A DNA stretch of 46,421 nucleotides from Rhodoplanes serenus (GTDB lineage: Bacteria > Pseudomonadota > Alphaproteobacteria > Rhizobiales > Xanthobacteraceae): positions 1-46,421 of the forward strand of contig CAMDDZ010000042.1 of assembly GCA_945893145.1 (NCBI GenBank), in the 5' to 3' direction. Below, piece by piece: positions 1 to 6,421 of this stretch. The position numbers were made by a program, and so were the translations under genes. Within the stretch, counting starts at the first letter, position 1; every line of letters starts with the position of its first letter. Under the pieces are notes generated by a model that worked only from the letters and a program-made list of their open reading frames with translations, was not told where the DNA came from and did no database searches.

Positions 1-131
1 AGCATCTGCTGCGCAAAGCCGCCGCCCGAACGGTCGAAACCGTCTGCGCCGCCATCGGCGAGCTTCTCGGCGCTTTCACCAGCGACGAATGCGCCAACTA
101 TTTCAAAAACTCAGGATATGCACCAAACTAA
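1..131 (+). CDS. IS630-family transposase, C-terminal fragment
   Basis: An open frame entering from the left edge (frame 3) ends at a TAA at 129-131 and gives 42 residues. The final part, with the motif DECANYFKNSGY, is the characteristic C-terminus of IS630/Tc1-type DDE transposases in rhizobia. The start and the DDE catalytic residues lie outside the window, so it cannot be said whether the element is intact. The stop is followed 14 bp later by a TA-flanked inverted repeat (145-220), fitting the TA target of this family. Confidence 0.75.
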   Translation, partial: HLLRKAAARTVETVCAAIGELLGAFTSDECANYFKNSGYAPN

Positions 132-144
132 ATGCATTACGCTT

Positions 145-220
145 TAGTGGAGCTTTGGATTTGACATTCGCTTCACGGGTGCGCGGGTGGGTGGGTAGCG
201 AATTCAAATCCGCTCCACTA
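145..220. repeat. TA-flanked 76-bp imperfect inverted repeat
   Basis: The left arm at 145-170 starts TAGTGGAGC and continues into GGATTTGAC-ATTCG. The right arm at 199-220 is its inverse and ends GCTCCACTA. The arms pair over about 20 bases with a 3-base insertion in the left arm, and both outer ends are TA. It sits directly after the transposase fragment, so it is probably the terminal repeat region of that IS630 element or a small MITE-like derivative. Confidence 0.55.
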
Positions 221-226
221 GCCGGT

Positions 227-997
227 TCACTGCGAGGGGTTAGCCCCTGGCACGCTCACAGTGCGTGGCTGCTCGGCCAGCAGCACGCCCATCAGAGAAT
301 TGTGGACTTCAATCTGGCCGTTGTACTCAATGAAACCCAATTTGCGGAACTTGTTCATGAAGTGGCTCACGCGGGACCGGGTTGTCCCGATCATCTCAGC
401 GAGAGTCTCCTGATTGATCTTGGCGAGAATGGGCTCTGCTCGGCCTTCCTTGCCAAAATTGGCCAACAGCAGCAGCAGCCGCGCCAGCCGTTTTTCAGTT
501 GAGTTGAACAGCTGATCGACCAGGTCTTCTTGGACCCGCGCGCTCCTCTCTAAGATGTGGGAGACAAACATTTGCGAAAATCCGGACTCGTCGATAAGCA
601 CCCGCTGGATTTCGGTCTTGGCCACCCGCATCGTCTCGCATTCCGTCAGAGCGGACGCTGTCGCCAAACGTTTCTGCTGTCCGATCAAGCATCCTTCGCC
701 AAAAAATTCATCCGGCCCCAACAGCGCGACGACAGCTTCCTTGCCTTGCTTGGAAAGCACGGCGACTTTGACCTTGCCGCTCTTGATATAGAAAACCGCA
801 TCGGCGTCATCGCCCTGACTAAAAATGACCGCCTTCTTTGAATACCTGACAATGTCGCGACCGATGCCCGGCGTCGCTAAAAACTCCGCAGCATCGAACA
901 GCGCGCGCTTCGCCGCTTTGCGGCTTTCGACTCGCTTGAGGGGCTTCTGTTTCGGCGCACGAGATTTGGGCGCACGAGATTTGGGCCTCCGAGACAT
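227..997 (-). CDS. Crp/Fnr-family transcriptional regulator
   Basis: A 256-residue regulator. Residues about 40-160 form the cyclic-nucleotide-binding beta-barrel (SGKVKVAVLSKQGKEAVVAL, then FFGEGCLIGQ). The C-terminus is a winged helix with recognition helix around TLAEMIGTTRSRVSHFMNKF. There is no FNR-type cysteine cluster, so it is a CRP-like rather than iron-sulfur member; the ligand cannot be read from sequence. The N-terminus is lysine/arginine-rich with a duplicated KSRAP unit, coded by a direct 15-bp repeat near 955-985. The ATG at 997 is preceded by GGAGGG; an adjacent GTG at 1000 is an alternative start. It is transcribed alone, away from the small zinc-ribbon gene. Confidence 0.9.
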   Translation of the reverse strand: MSRRPKSRAPKSRAPKQKPLKRVESRKAAKRALFDAAEFLATPGIGRDIVRYSKKAVIFSQGDDADAVFYIKSGKVKVAVLSKQGKEAVVALLGPDEFFGEGCLIGQQKRLATASALTECETMRVAKTEIQRVLIDESGFSQMFVSHILERSARVQEDLVDQLFNSTEKRLARLLLLLANFGKEGRAEPILAKINQETLAEMIGTTRSRVSHFMNKFRKLGFIEYNGQIEVHNSLMGVLLAEQPRTVSVPGANPSQ

Positions 998-1172
998 CAC
1001 GGCTTTCCCTCCATTCAGGCGGGAGCTCGCTGGCTCTCAGCCACCAACGCCTGGCACAGGGCCGCTGTCGGTGATGTCCCAATGTACGATATCGCACATA
1101 AGGCTCCAAGGTAATTCGGGTTCCACGGACATTCGGTCGCGGTCAGGCAAGAGCCAGACTCAAAGCCGGACT

Positions 1173-1331
1173 CTAGGCGACCGGCTTGAGCACGTAGGTG
1201 ATCGGCTGGCTGATCAAGCGGAAGCAGCTCTTGCACTCGAAGATGCTGCGTCCCGAACGGACGTCGTCTTGCTTGGTCTGATGGAGGAATACGGTCGGAA
1301 GGTTGCAATGGGGGCACGTCGGCGAGGTCAT
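1173..1331 (-). CDS. small zinc-ribbon protein (52 aa)
   Basis: A 52-residue protein with two CxxC knuckles (CPHC at residues 6-9, CKSC at 33-36) spaced as in a single zinc ribbon. The start chosen is the ATG just before the first knuckle. No strong Shine-Dalgarno is visible, so the start is uncertain. It has the same size and design as the 72-residue gene at 9632-9850, suggesting a small family of stress-linked zinc-ribbon proteins. No function can be named. Confidence 0.55.
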   Translation of the reverse strand: MTSPTCPHCNLPTVFLHQTKQDDVRSGRSIFECKSCFRLISQPITYVLKPVA

Positions 1332-1404
1332 GCGCGACCGTGCGCGCCACGTGAGGCCGTTACAAGGCAAATGGCCTTCAATGCTTAACCCGCACGGCGT
1401 CTCT

Positions 1405-1519
1405 GTCATTCCGGCCGAGCGAAGCGAGTGCCGGAATCCATAACCCCTGCCGAAATTGTACCGCAAATGCAGGGACTATGGATTCCGGGATCGCCGCTGC
1501 GCGGCGCCCCGGAATGACG
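1405..1519. repeat. dispersed palindromic repeat (CCGGAAT type)
   Basis: The stretch begins with an inverted unit ending GTGCCGGAATCC and closes with GGATTCCGGG...GCGCCCCGGAATGAC. The inner arms (GGAATCCATAACCCCTGC and its inverse ending GGATTCC) also pair, making a nested hairpin. Related copies lie at about 2254-2325 and 21512-21571. The rest of the gene-free stretch from 1331 to 1696 holds a candidate EcfG promoter and the leader of the next gene. Confidence 0.7.
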
Positions 1520-1545
1520 CCGGGAAGCCCCCTTATTAACCTTAT

Positions 1546-1571
1546 GGAACCTTTTGTCCTCTAGGTTTGTT
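1546..1571 (+). promoter_or_regulatory. candidate sigma-EcfG promoter (TGTT variant)
   Basis: GGAAC at 1546-1550, a 17-base spacer, then TGTT at 1568-1571. The alphaproteobacterial EcfG consensus is GGAAC-N16/17-CGTT, so the -10 differs at one base. It lies 125 bp upstream of the YSC84-like gene. Two other genes in the window have the same TGTT variant. Confidence 0.4.
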
Positions 1572-1695
1572 ACCCACAACGGACATCCATCCTGGCGCAG
1601 TTCGTCCGGGGCCATCCCTCACGTATCGAACCTTTTTCGCACCTCTTACGCGCGGCGAGTGGACAAGCCCCATCGCCGCTAGAAGGATTCAAACC

Positions 1696-2226
1696 ATGAT
1701 GATGCGCACACGCTTAGCGTTTGCTTTGTTGATTGCGGCCGTAGCGCTGCTTGGCAGTTTCGGCTCAAGCCGGGCCGACGGCATCCGTGAGACGCTCGAT
1801 CATCTGTATCGCCATGTCCCTGGATCGCAGGACCTGGTCAGGCGGTCAGCCGGCGTATTGGTGTTCCCAACCATCATAAAGGCCGGAATTGGCATCGGTG
1901 GCGAATATGGCGAAGGCGAGCTGCTCATCGCAGGCAGACCGGTCGCACGCTACAACACCGCATCCGCATCCATCGGCTTACAACTGGGAGCCCAGTCGAG
2001 GTCGGTGGTCATTGTGTTCATGACGCCGCAAGCCTTGGAGGGATTCCGCCGCATCGATGGTTGGAAGGTCGGCGTCGATGGTTCGATCGCGATCCTCACC
2101 GTGGGCGCCGGCGCTTCGCTCGATACCACGAAGGTTGCCGCGCCGATCGTCGGTTTCATCATCGACCCCAAGGGCCTGATGTACAATTTGACGTTGGAAG
2201 GCTCCAAGATCAGCCGCATGAACTGA
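1696..2226 (+). CDS. YSC84/BPSL1445-type lipid-binding domain protein, exported
   Basis: A 176-residue protein. A signal peptide covers about residues 1-25 (MMMRTR, a hydrophobic stretch, then SSRADG). The mature part is a Ysc84 actin/lipid-binding-like domain (older name DUF500), shown by the glycine-rich pattern GVLVFPTIIKAGIGIGGEYG and later VDGSIAILTVGAG and YNLTLEGSKISRMN. Bacterial members are periplasmic or outer-membrane proteins of unclear role, often stress-induced. The start at 1696 follows AGAAGGA at 1681-1687; longer in-frame readings upstream run through a repeat and are rejected. A possible EcfG promoter lies at 1546-1571. Confidence 0.88.
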   Translation: MMMRTRLAFALLIAAVALLGSFGSSRADGIRETLDHLYRHVPGSQDLVRRSAGVLVFPTIIKAGIGIGGEYGEGELLIAGRPVARYNTASASIGLQLGAQSRSVVIVFMTPQALEGFRRIDGWKVGVDGSIAILTVGAGASLDTTKVAAPIVGFIIDPKGLMYNLTLEGSKISRMN

Positions 2227-2253
2227 GCCTCTGAGCGGAAAACTCTCTGCGGT

Positions 2254-2325
2254 CATTCCGGGTTCGCCGCCGTAAGCGCGTTCACGCGCGTCTTCGACGC
2301 GCTATGGCGGCGCCCCGGAATGACG
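2254..2325. repeat. dispersed palindromic repeat (CCGGAAT type)
   Basis: It opens with TCATTCCGGGTTCGCCGCCG, contains a GCGCG-rich inner hairpin (GCGCGTTCACGCGCG) and closes with GGCGCCCCGGAATGACGA. It separates the convergent YSC84 and VOC genes and may serve as a bidirectional stem-loop end. A related copy with the same GACGCGC core is near 21512-21571. Confidence 0.65.
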
Positions 2326-2351
2326 AATGGCAGTCGGACTCTAAGCCCCGC

Positions 2352-2807
2352 TTACGCCGCCTTGTGTTTCTCTTTGTAAAACGCCTCGGCGCGTTTTTGC
2401 ATTTCCTGCGGTTTGACGTCTTCCTTGTGCGTCGCCAGGAACCAGCTGTTGCCGGATGGATCCTTCACGCCGCCGCTGCGGTCGCCGTAGAACATGTCCA
2501 TCGGCTCCATGATCGACTTGCCGCCGGCCTTGATGGCCTGCTGATACGCGCTGTCCACGTTCGGCACGTAGAGATAGAGCGTGGCTGGTGCAGCCTTTGC
2601 CATTTCGTTCTCTTCCGCGATCATGACGCGCGAGTCACCGATCTTGACCTGCGCATGCATGATCGATCCGTCCGGCCGCTTGATCGTCTCCGTCGGACGT
2701 TCGGCGCCGAACGCCTGCGCGAGAAAATCGATCACCTTCGCGGCGCCGCGCACGGTCAGATAGGGGGTGACGGTGTGATAGCCATCGGGAATGGGTTTCG
2801 CTGCCAT
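2352..2807 (-). CDS. VOC-superfamily (glyoxalase/bleomycin-resistance-like) protein, PhnB-type
   Basis: A 151-residue protein with two beta-alpha-beta-beta-beta halves: YLTVRGAAKVIDFLAQAFGA at the front and DPSGNSWFLATHKEDV near the end. This matches the PhnB-like branch of the vicinal oxygen chelate fold, usually small homodimeric enzymes or binding proteins of unknown substrate. The ATG at 2807 follows AAGGAG at good spacing, which fixes the start. The gene stands alone. GGAAC at 2949-2945 (minus strand) followed after 17 bases by GGTT is a weak EcfG-like match about 115 bp upstream. Confidence 0.88.
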   Translation of the reverse strand: MAAKPIPDGYHTVTPYLTVRGAAKVIDFLAQAFGAERPTETIKRPDGSIMHAQVKIGDSRVMIAEENEMAKAAPATLYLYVPNVDSAYQQAIKAGGKSIMEPMDMFYGDRSGGVKDPSGNSWFLATHKEDVKPQEMQKRAEAFYKEKHKAA

Positions 2808-3009
2808 GAGTGACTCCTTTGCTGTTTTGCGTCTTTGGGAACTCCGCGCGCGTTGAGAGAACCTGGCGCGGCAGTTCATGCGACAGCTCTTGCGGCCCGC
2901 GGCCGCGTTCGTCGCATGACGTTAACCGCTCAAACGCTGGCGAGGTTCCTCACGACGGCATGACCGTCTGTCCGATCCTCAGCAAGCAAGTTCTGCCGGC
3001 TTCGCAGGG

Positions 3010-3035
3010 GGAACCTTTCTGCCGTGCCCGCTGTT
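3010..3035 (+). promoter_or_regulatory. candidate sigma-EcfG promoter (TGTT variant)
   Basis: GGAAC at 3010-3014, a 17-base spacer and TGTT at 3032-3035, 31 bp before the ATG at 3067. Position relative to the gene is ideal; the first base of the -10 element departs from consensus. Confidence 0.45.
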
Positions 3036-3066
3036 GCCAGGAGGGAGGACCGAAAGGCGGTGCCCC

Positions 3067-3357
3067 ATGGCCTCATCTATGCGGCCACCAGGCCCTCATT
3101 TGGCGGACGATTGGAATCCTGACGCGATACGGGCACTGCTCACTCACCCTCCCGCGTCAATGGATGACGTATTCAGCAAACCGGGTATTCGTGCGCAGGT
3201 TGGAGCCATCATTGCGACAGCCCGGTGCGAATCCACGGAAAGGCCGCGTGCCCATGTTGAGACACCGCTGCTCAGTCTCATAAAAAGCTCCGAAAGAGCC
3301 GCGCTTCTCATCATTGCCGATGCGGAACGAAAGCTGGCGGCGCGCCGTAAGACGTAA
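3067..3357 (+). CDS. hypothetical protein (96 aa)
   Basis: An unrecognised 96-residue soluble protein with no signal peptide or membrane segment. The C-terminal half (SLIKSSERAALLIIADAERK) looks like one or two amphipathic helices. The ATG at 3067 is preceded by a GGAGG and AAAGG tract and lies 31 bp behind a promoter of EcfG type, which supports expression under general stress. A start further upstream at 3034 is possible but would overlap the promoter. Confidence 0.55.
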   Translation: MASSMRPPGPHLADDWNPDAIRALLTHPPASMDDVFSKPGIRAQVGAIIATARCESTERPRAHVETPLLSLIKSSERAALLIIADAERKLAARRKT

Positions 3358-3387
3358 TCTGAAAAGAACGATCGCGAAACGCGACGT

Positions 3388-3672
3388 TCAGCGGCTGCGC
3401 GTGAGCCGCCGGCGATTGGCCCGCACCGCGGTGCTGTAGCTGCGCAGCACCCGATCGCCCGCCACGTCCGCCGAGCTTCCCGTCAGCATGGCGCTGGCCG
3501 CGATACCCTGCGCCTTCCACATCGCCGCCGTCTTTTCGACGACCATGCGCTGCATCTCGCGCTGGGCGGTGCTGCCGCCCCCGGCAAGCCGCATCATGCG
3601 CATGCCGATGACGTGCTGAGACTCAAAGGCGAGTCGCGCGATGTCGAAAAACTGGAGCCAAGGTGCTCGCAT
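3388..3672 (-). CDS. phasin-like small protein (94 aa)
   Basis: A 94-residue helical protein starting MRAPWLQFFDIARLAFESQH, with further helices STAQREMQRMVVEKTAAMWK and a basic tail ending RANRRRLTRSR. The helical pattern and the frequent M, Q and A residues resemble rhizobial phasin-related proteins that sit on polyhydroxyalkanoate granules; this is a resemblance, not a firm family call. GCGAGGAC provides the ribosome site before the ATG at 3672. It lies 40 bp downstream of the H1-like gene on the same strand and the two probably form one transcript, a combination reminiscent of granule proteins that also touch the nucleoid. Confidence 0.65.
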   Translation of the reverse strand: MRAPWLQFFDIARLAFESQHVIGMRMMRLAGGGSTAQREMQRMVVEKTAAMWKAQGIAASAMLTGSSADVAGDRVLRSYSTAVRANRRRLTRSR

Positions 3673-3712
3673 GTCCTCGCAACTGCTGTTGTCGTGGGGA
3701 AACTGATCGCTG

Positions 3713-4030
3713 CTAGCGCTTGCGGCCACCGGCCGTCCGCCGACTGTGGGCTTTCTTCCCGGCTCTGGCCACCTTTTTCTTGCCCGCGGTTTTCCCCGCG
3801 GTTTTCCGGCCCGCGACTCGCGCGCGGGTCTTTTTCGCCGCGGACTTGCGCCCGGGCTTTCCGCGCACCAGCCGCCGGGCGCCCTTGACGGCACCCAGCA
3901 CCGCGCCGGTCGTCGCCTTGGCGGCTGCTCCGGCGAGGTCACCGGCCAGCGAGCTGACACCGGCGGCACTCGTTTTCGCGGCATCCGTCACCGTGCCGAG
4001 CGTCGTGCGGATAATGCCTTGCTTAGCCAT
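3713..4030 (-). CDS. histone H1-like Lys/Ala/Arg-rich protein
   Basis: A 105-residue protein in two parts. Residues 1-57 are Ala/Gly/Thr-rich (VSSLAGDLAGAAAKATTGAV). Residues 58-105 are a run of K, R and A (RKSAAKKTRARVAGRKTAGK and similar), like the tail of histone H1 or AlgP/phasin PhaF-type DNA-binding tails. It is expected to bind nucleic acid without sequence specificity. The start at 4030 has GAAGGAG upstream. A GGAAC about 50 bp upstream followed at 16 bases by CATT is a weak EcfG match. The gene heads a likely two-gene operon with the phasin-like gene. Confidence 0.8.
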   Translation of the reverse strand: MAKQGIIRTTLGTVTDAAKTSAAGVSSLAGDLAGAAAKATTGAVLGAVKGARRLVRGKPGRKSAAKKTRARVAGRKTAGKTAGKKKVARAGKKAHSRRTAGGRKR

Positions 4031-4089
4031 AATCGTTCTCCTTCAGCCGAACCAACTTAATGCGCGATGCGGAACATTGTTCCTAAATT

Positions 4090-4116
4090 AAAAGCTCCGC
4101 CGAAGCGGAGCTCTTA
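4090..4116 (-). terminator. rho-independent terminator (minus strand)
   Basis: The stem AGCTCCGC/GCGGAGCT (4093-4100 with 4105-4112) has a tetraloop. Read on the minus strand it runs into TTTTAATTT. It lies 21 bp after the stop of the 28-residue membrane protein and so marks the end of the small-protein transcript. Confidence 0.75.
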
Positions 4117-4137
4117 ATGATCCGTATTTCTGGAAAT

Positions 4138-4224
4138 TTAGCGGTGCATGAACAATGCAAGCAGAAGAATGATCGGCAGTGGAATTCCCAGGATCCAAAG
4201 CAATGCGCCTCTACCAAAACCCAT
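4138..4224 (-). CDS. tiny membrane protein (28 aa)
   Basis: A 28-residue single-span protein: MGFGRGALLWILGIP, then a leucine/isoleucine stretch and a final HR. The ATG at 4224 has GGAGG six bases upstream (GATGGAGGCTCAA), and a terminator follows the stop, so this is a credible gene although very short. It shares the pattern LLWxLGxPxxxILxLL with the 24-residue gene just upstream at 4337-4411, so the two are paralogues. Function is unknown; stress-induced membrane peptides are the nearest general analogy. Confidence 0.65.
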   Translation of the reverse strand: MGFGRGALLWILGIPLPIILLLALFMHR

Positions 4225-4336
4225 TTGAGCCTCCATCGTTATGGTGACAATTGTTCAACTAAGAAGTCATCGAGTCCCAGGCGGCAGATCCGGAACGCGG
4301 CTGCGGGAGCGACCGCAGCCTGTCGTCCGGTTCGGC

Positions 4337-4411
4337 TTAAACCACCCTGAGCAGCAACAGGATCAGGATCAGACTGATCGGCATTCCTAACAACCACAAG
4401 AGAACTGGCAT
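4337..4411 (-). CDS. tiny membrane protein (24 aa)
   Basis: A 24-residue hydrophobic protein starting MPVLLWLLGMP, followed by a run of S, L and I residues and ending LLRVV. It consists of little more than one membrane helix. AAGGAG lies eight bases before the ATG at 4411. It lies 112 bp upstream of its 28-residue paralogue and 48 bp downstream of the membrane-protein gene at 4460-5377, all on the minus strand, so the three may share the EcfG promoter at 5418-5442. Confidence 0.6.
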   Translation of the reverse strand: MPVLLWLLGMPISLILILLLLRVV

Positions 4412-4459
4412 CGTCGTGCTCCTTGTTCGCGTTGTTGCGATCGATTTTGAATCGCGTTT

Positions 4460-5377
4460 TCAAATGTGGCTTCTGACAATGGTGTGGCGCCAACCGGCCT
4501 CGTACCATTTCGAGTCGCGCAGCAGACCGCCTTCGATGGCGCCCAGCATGGCCGCTAGCGCACCGGCCAGCAGCGATGCCGCGAGCCACAGAGCGAGCTT
4601 GGCGGCGGCCTTGCGGGCGTCATCGGCGGTCTTCTTGGCTTGAGCGATCACATCAGCAACCCGCTTGTCTGCTTCGGCCTGGCTCAAGCCCGTGCGGGCA
4701 GCCACAACCCTCGCCGCGTAGGTCCGGTCCGCGGGGGACAGGTCGCCGCGCCGTTGCAGGCTTGGCGAGATCAGGCGTCCCAGCTCGCCGCGTGTCGCCG
4801 CAAGGTCGCTGGCAGCGGGGGTCTGAGCGGGAGCCGGAGCAGAAGCGCTCGGGCTGGCGGCGGCGGCCGGGGCCGGAGCCGCAGCTGCAGCCGGATTGGC
4901 ACGAAGCAGCGTATCGACATAAGTGTCGGTCGGATTGACCGGGGCCGCGCGCGACGCAACACCAACCGTGCCCGCAGCAGCGCCGGAGAGGATAAGAGTG
5001 GTCGCGGCTCCGAGCGCACCGGCGCTGATCACGGTCGCCAGCGCCCATACCAGGAGGCCGTGCGCGCTATCGCGGAAATAAACCTCGTGGTCATGGACGC
5101 CGACCCATTTGGCCCGCAGCCGGCCGGTCAGATAACCGCCGACCGTGAAGGCCAACATCGAAACGGCGAGGAGATAAACGCCAGACCCCACCTCGAATGT
5201 GGTGGCGGACACCCCTGAGTCAGCCCAGGGCGAGATCGACGATAGGCCGAGGCCGACGCCCAATGCGGCGAGCAGCAATGTCAGCGCCGCCGATGTGACG
5301 CCACCCGCTATCACGGCGCCCCACGACACGGTCGAGACTTCTGATGGTTCGATGGCTGCAACGTCGATTGTGCTCAT
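4460..5377 (-). CDS. membrane protein with Ala/Pro linker (annotated as PhnA-like in relatives)
   Basis: A 305-residue inner-membrane protein. Helices lie at about 18-45 (GGVTSAALTLLLAALGVGLG), 63-85 (VYLLAVSMLAFTVGGYLTG) and 108-135 (LLVWALATVISAGALGAATT). A flexible Ala/Pro segment covers about 160-205, then a charged soluble part of about 85 residues and a last helix (LALWLAASLLAGALAAMLGA). Relatives in Bradyrhizobium carry the misleading name 'PhnA-like'; nothing here links it to phosphonates. The ATG at 5377 follows GGGAGA. A perfect EcfG promoter 41 bp upstream makes this a strong member of the general stress regulon. Confidence 0.85.
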   Translation of the reverse strand: MSTIDVAAIEPSEVSTVSWGAVIAGGVTSAALTLLLAALGVGLGLSSISPWADSGVSATTFEVGSGVYLLAVSMLAFTVGGYLTGRLRAKWVGVHDHEVYFRDSAHGLLVWALATVISAGALGAATTLILSGAAAGTVGVASRAAPVNPTDTYVDTLLRANPAAAAAPAPAAAASPSASAPAPAQTPAASDLAATRGELGRLISPSLQRRGDLSPADRTYAARVVAARTGLSQAEADKRVADVIAQAKKTADDARKAAAKLALWLAASLLAGALAAMLGAIEGGLLRDSKWYEAGWRHTIVRSHI

Positions 5378-5417
5378 TTGTTTTCTCCCGGTGGCTCCGC
5401 GATCGGACCGCCTTCCT

Positions 5418-5442
5418 AACGGCTGTCGTGGTTGCCTGTTCC
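5418..5442 (-). promoter_or_regulatory. sigma-EcfG promoter (exact consensus)
   Basis: On the minus strand, GGAAC (5442-5438), exactly 16 bases, then CGTT (5421-5418). This is a full match to the alphaproteobacterial general-stress promoter and lies 41 bp upstream of the ATG at 5377. Confidence 0.75.
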
Positions 5443-5569
5443 ATAGGCTGATGCTGGGAGGCGAAAAAAACGCGGACCGGAAAAAAAGCTGGCGCTGGAG
5501 CATGATTGAATTTGGCCCATGCTCTGTCCGCTTTCGGACGTAGGCTTTCAGAGACGAGCCGTTTCGTCG

Positions 5570-5739
5570 TTATTGCAATGGGGCGGATTGGATGACGGTG
5601 ACGATGGCCATCGCGGTGGCAACACCCAACGACAGAACCATCAGTGCCAGCAACACAGACCGTTCCAACCGGGGTGGCAATGGTTGAGCTGCGCCGATCG
5701 CCGGATGTTCAGTGTGAGTGTGAAAATGACTGGCCACGA
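5570..5739 (-). CDS. possible small single-span membrane protein
   Basis: A reading frame that gives about 56 residues from a GTG at 5739: a His-rich head (SHFHTHTEHPAIG) and one membrane helix (SVLLALMVLSLGVATAMAIV). A TTG at 5764 would add eight residues. The ribosome site is weak. The helix and the composition look protein-like, and the orientation matches the neighbouring small membrane genes. Otherwise the stretch 5442-5925 holds nothing recognisable. Confidence 0.4.
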
Positions 5740-5924
5740 TCAAAGCCCCAGATTGAATATTCAAGTCGGTCGGGTGCCGATCGTTCCAAATTTTGCGATG
5801 GGGGCATCGTAGGCTTCGATAGCTGCGAGGTCCGCTGGCGCAACCCCTGGAAGCCTTGAGGATTCGGAATCTGCTGGGCGTCGCGCAAAAAAACTCCAGC
5901 GCACCGGCAAATCAACAAACTCGG

Positions 5925-6293
5925 TCAGGCAAGCGGAGCCGACATTTCGCGAGCGTGCCGGAGCACGTCGACGGGCTCATAGGGCTTGGAATGAAAGCGC
6001 ACGCTCGGCGGAAGGCCGGTGGGAAATGGCCGGCCCGAGGTCATGATGACGCCGACCAGGGGCCATCGTTCGGTGACCTGACGGGCCAGGTCTGACCCGT
6101 TGATCGAGCCAGGCATGCTGACGTCGGTAAACAGCAACCGGATATCCGCATTTGTCTCGAAGAATCGAAGCGCAGCGTCGGCATCGCCGGCTTCAATCAC
6201 CTGATATCCGGCATCCGAGAACATGAAGGACGCGCCCATGCGCTCCAGCACGTCGTCGTCGACAACCAAAACGAGGGGCTGGGGAGGGATCAC
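5925..6293 (-). CDS. single-domain response regulator (receiver only)
   Basis: About 122 residues forming just a CheY-like receiver. The acidic pocket is in VLVVDDDVLE, the phospho-acceptor Asp in LLFTDVSMPG, the switch Thr in VIMTSG and the conserved Lys in FHSKPYEP; all canonical residues are present. There is no output domain, as in FixJ-less or phosphorelay receivers that serve HWE/HisKA_2 kinases. The start is either GTG at 6293 or TTG at 6302. It is divergent from the twin-PAS HisKA_2 kinase gene, 128 bp apart, so the pair is a likely cognate two-component system, possibly feeding the PhyR-EcfG stress cascade. Confidence 0.85.
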   Translation of the reverse strand: MIPPQPLVLVVDDDVLERMGASFMFSDAGYQVIEAGDADAALRFFETNADIRLLFTDVSMPGSINGSDLARQVTERWPLVGVIMTSGRPFPTGLPPSVRFHSKPYEPVDVLRHAREMSAPLA

Positions 6294-6421
6294 GTATCCC
6301 AACTAACACATATCGCTATCGTTCCCTATTGATTGTGTGGACATGACGGTGCGGGCCTGACCCGAAGCCTCGGCCCATCGTTTTGGCCCGTAAAAGCCCA
6401 AAAAGGGTCCCGTGAGCCTCA

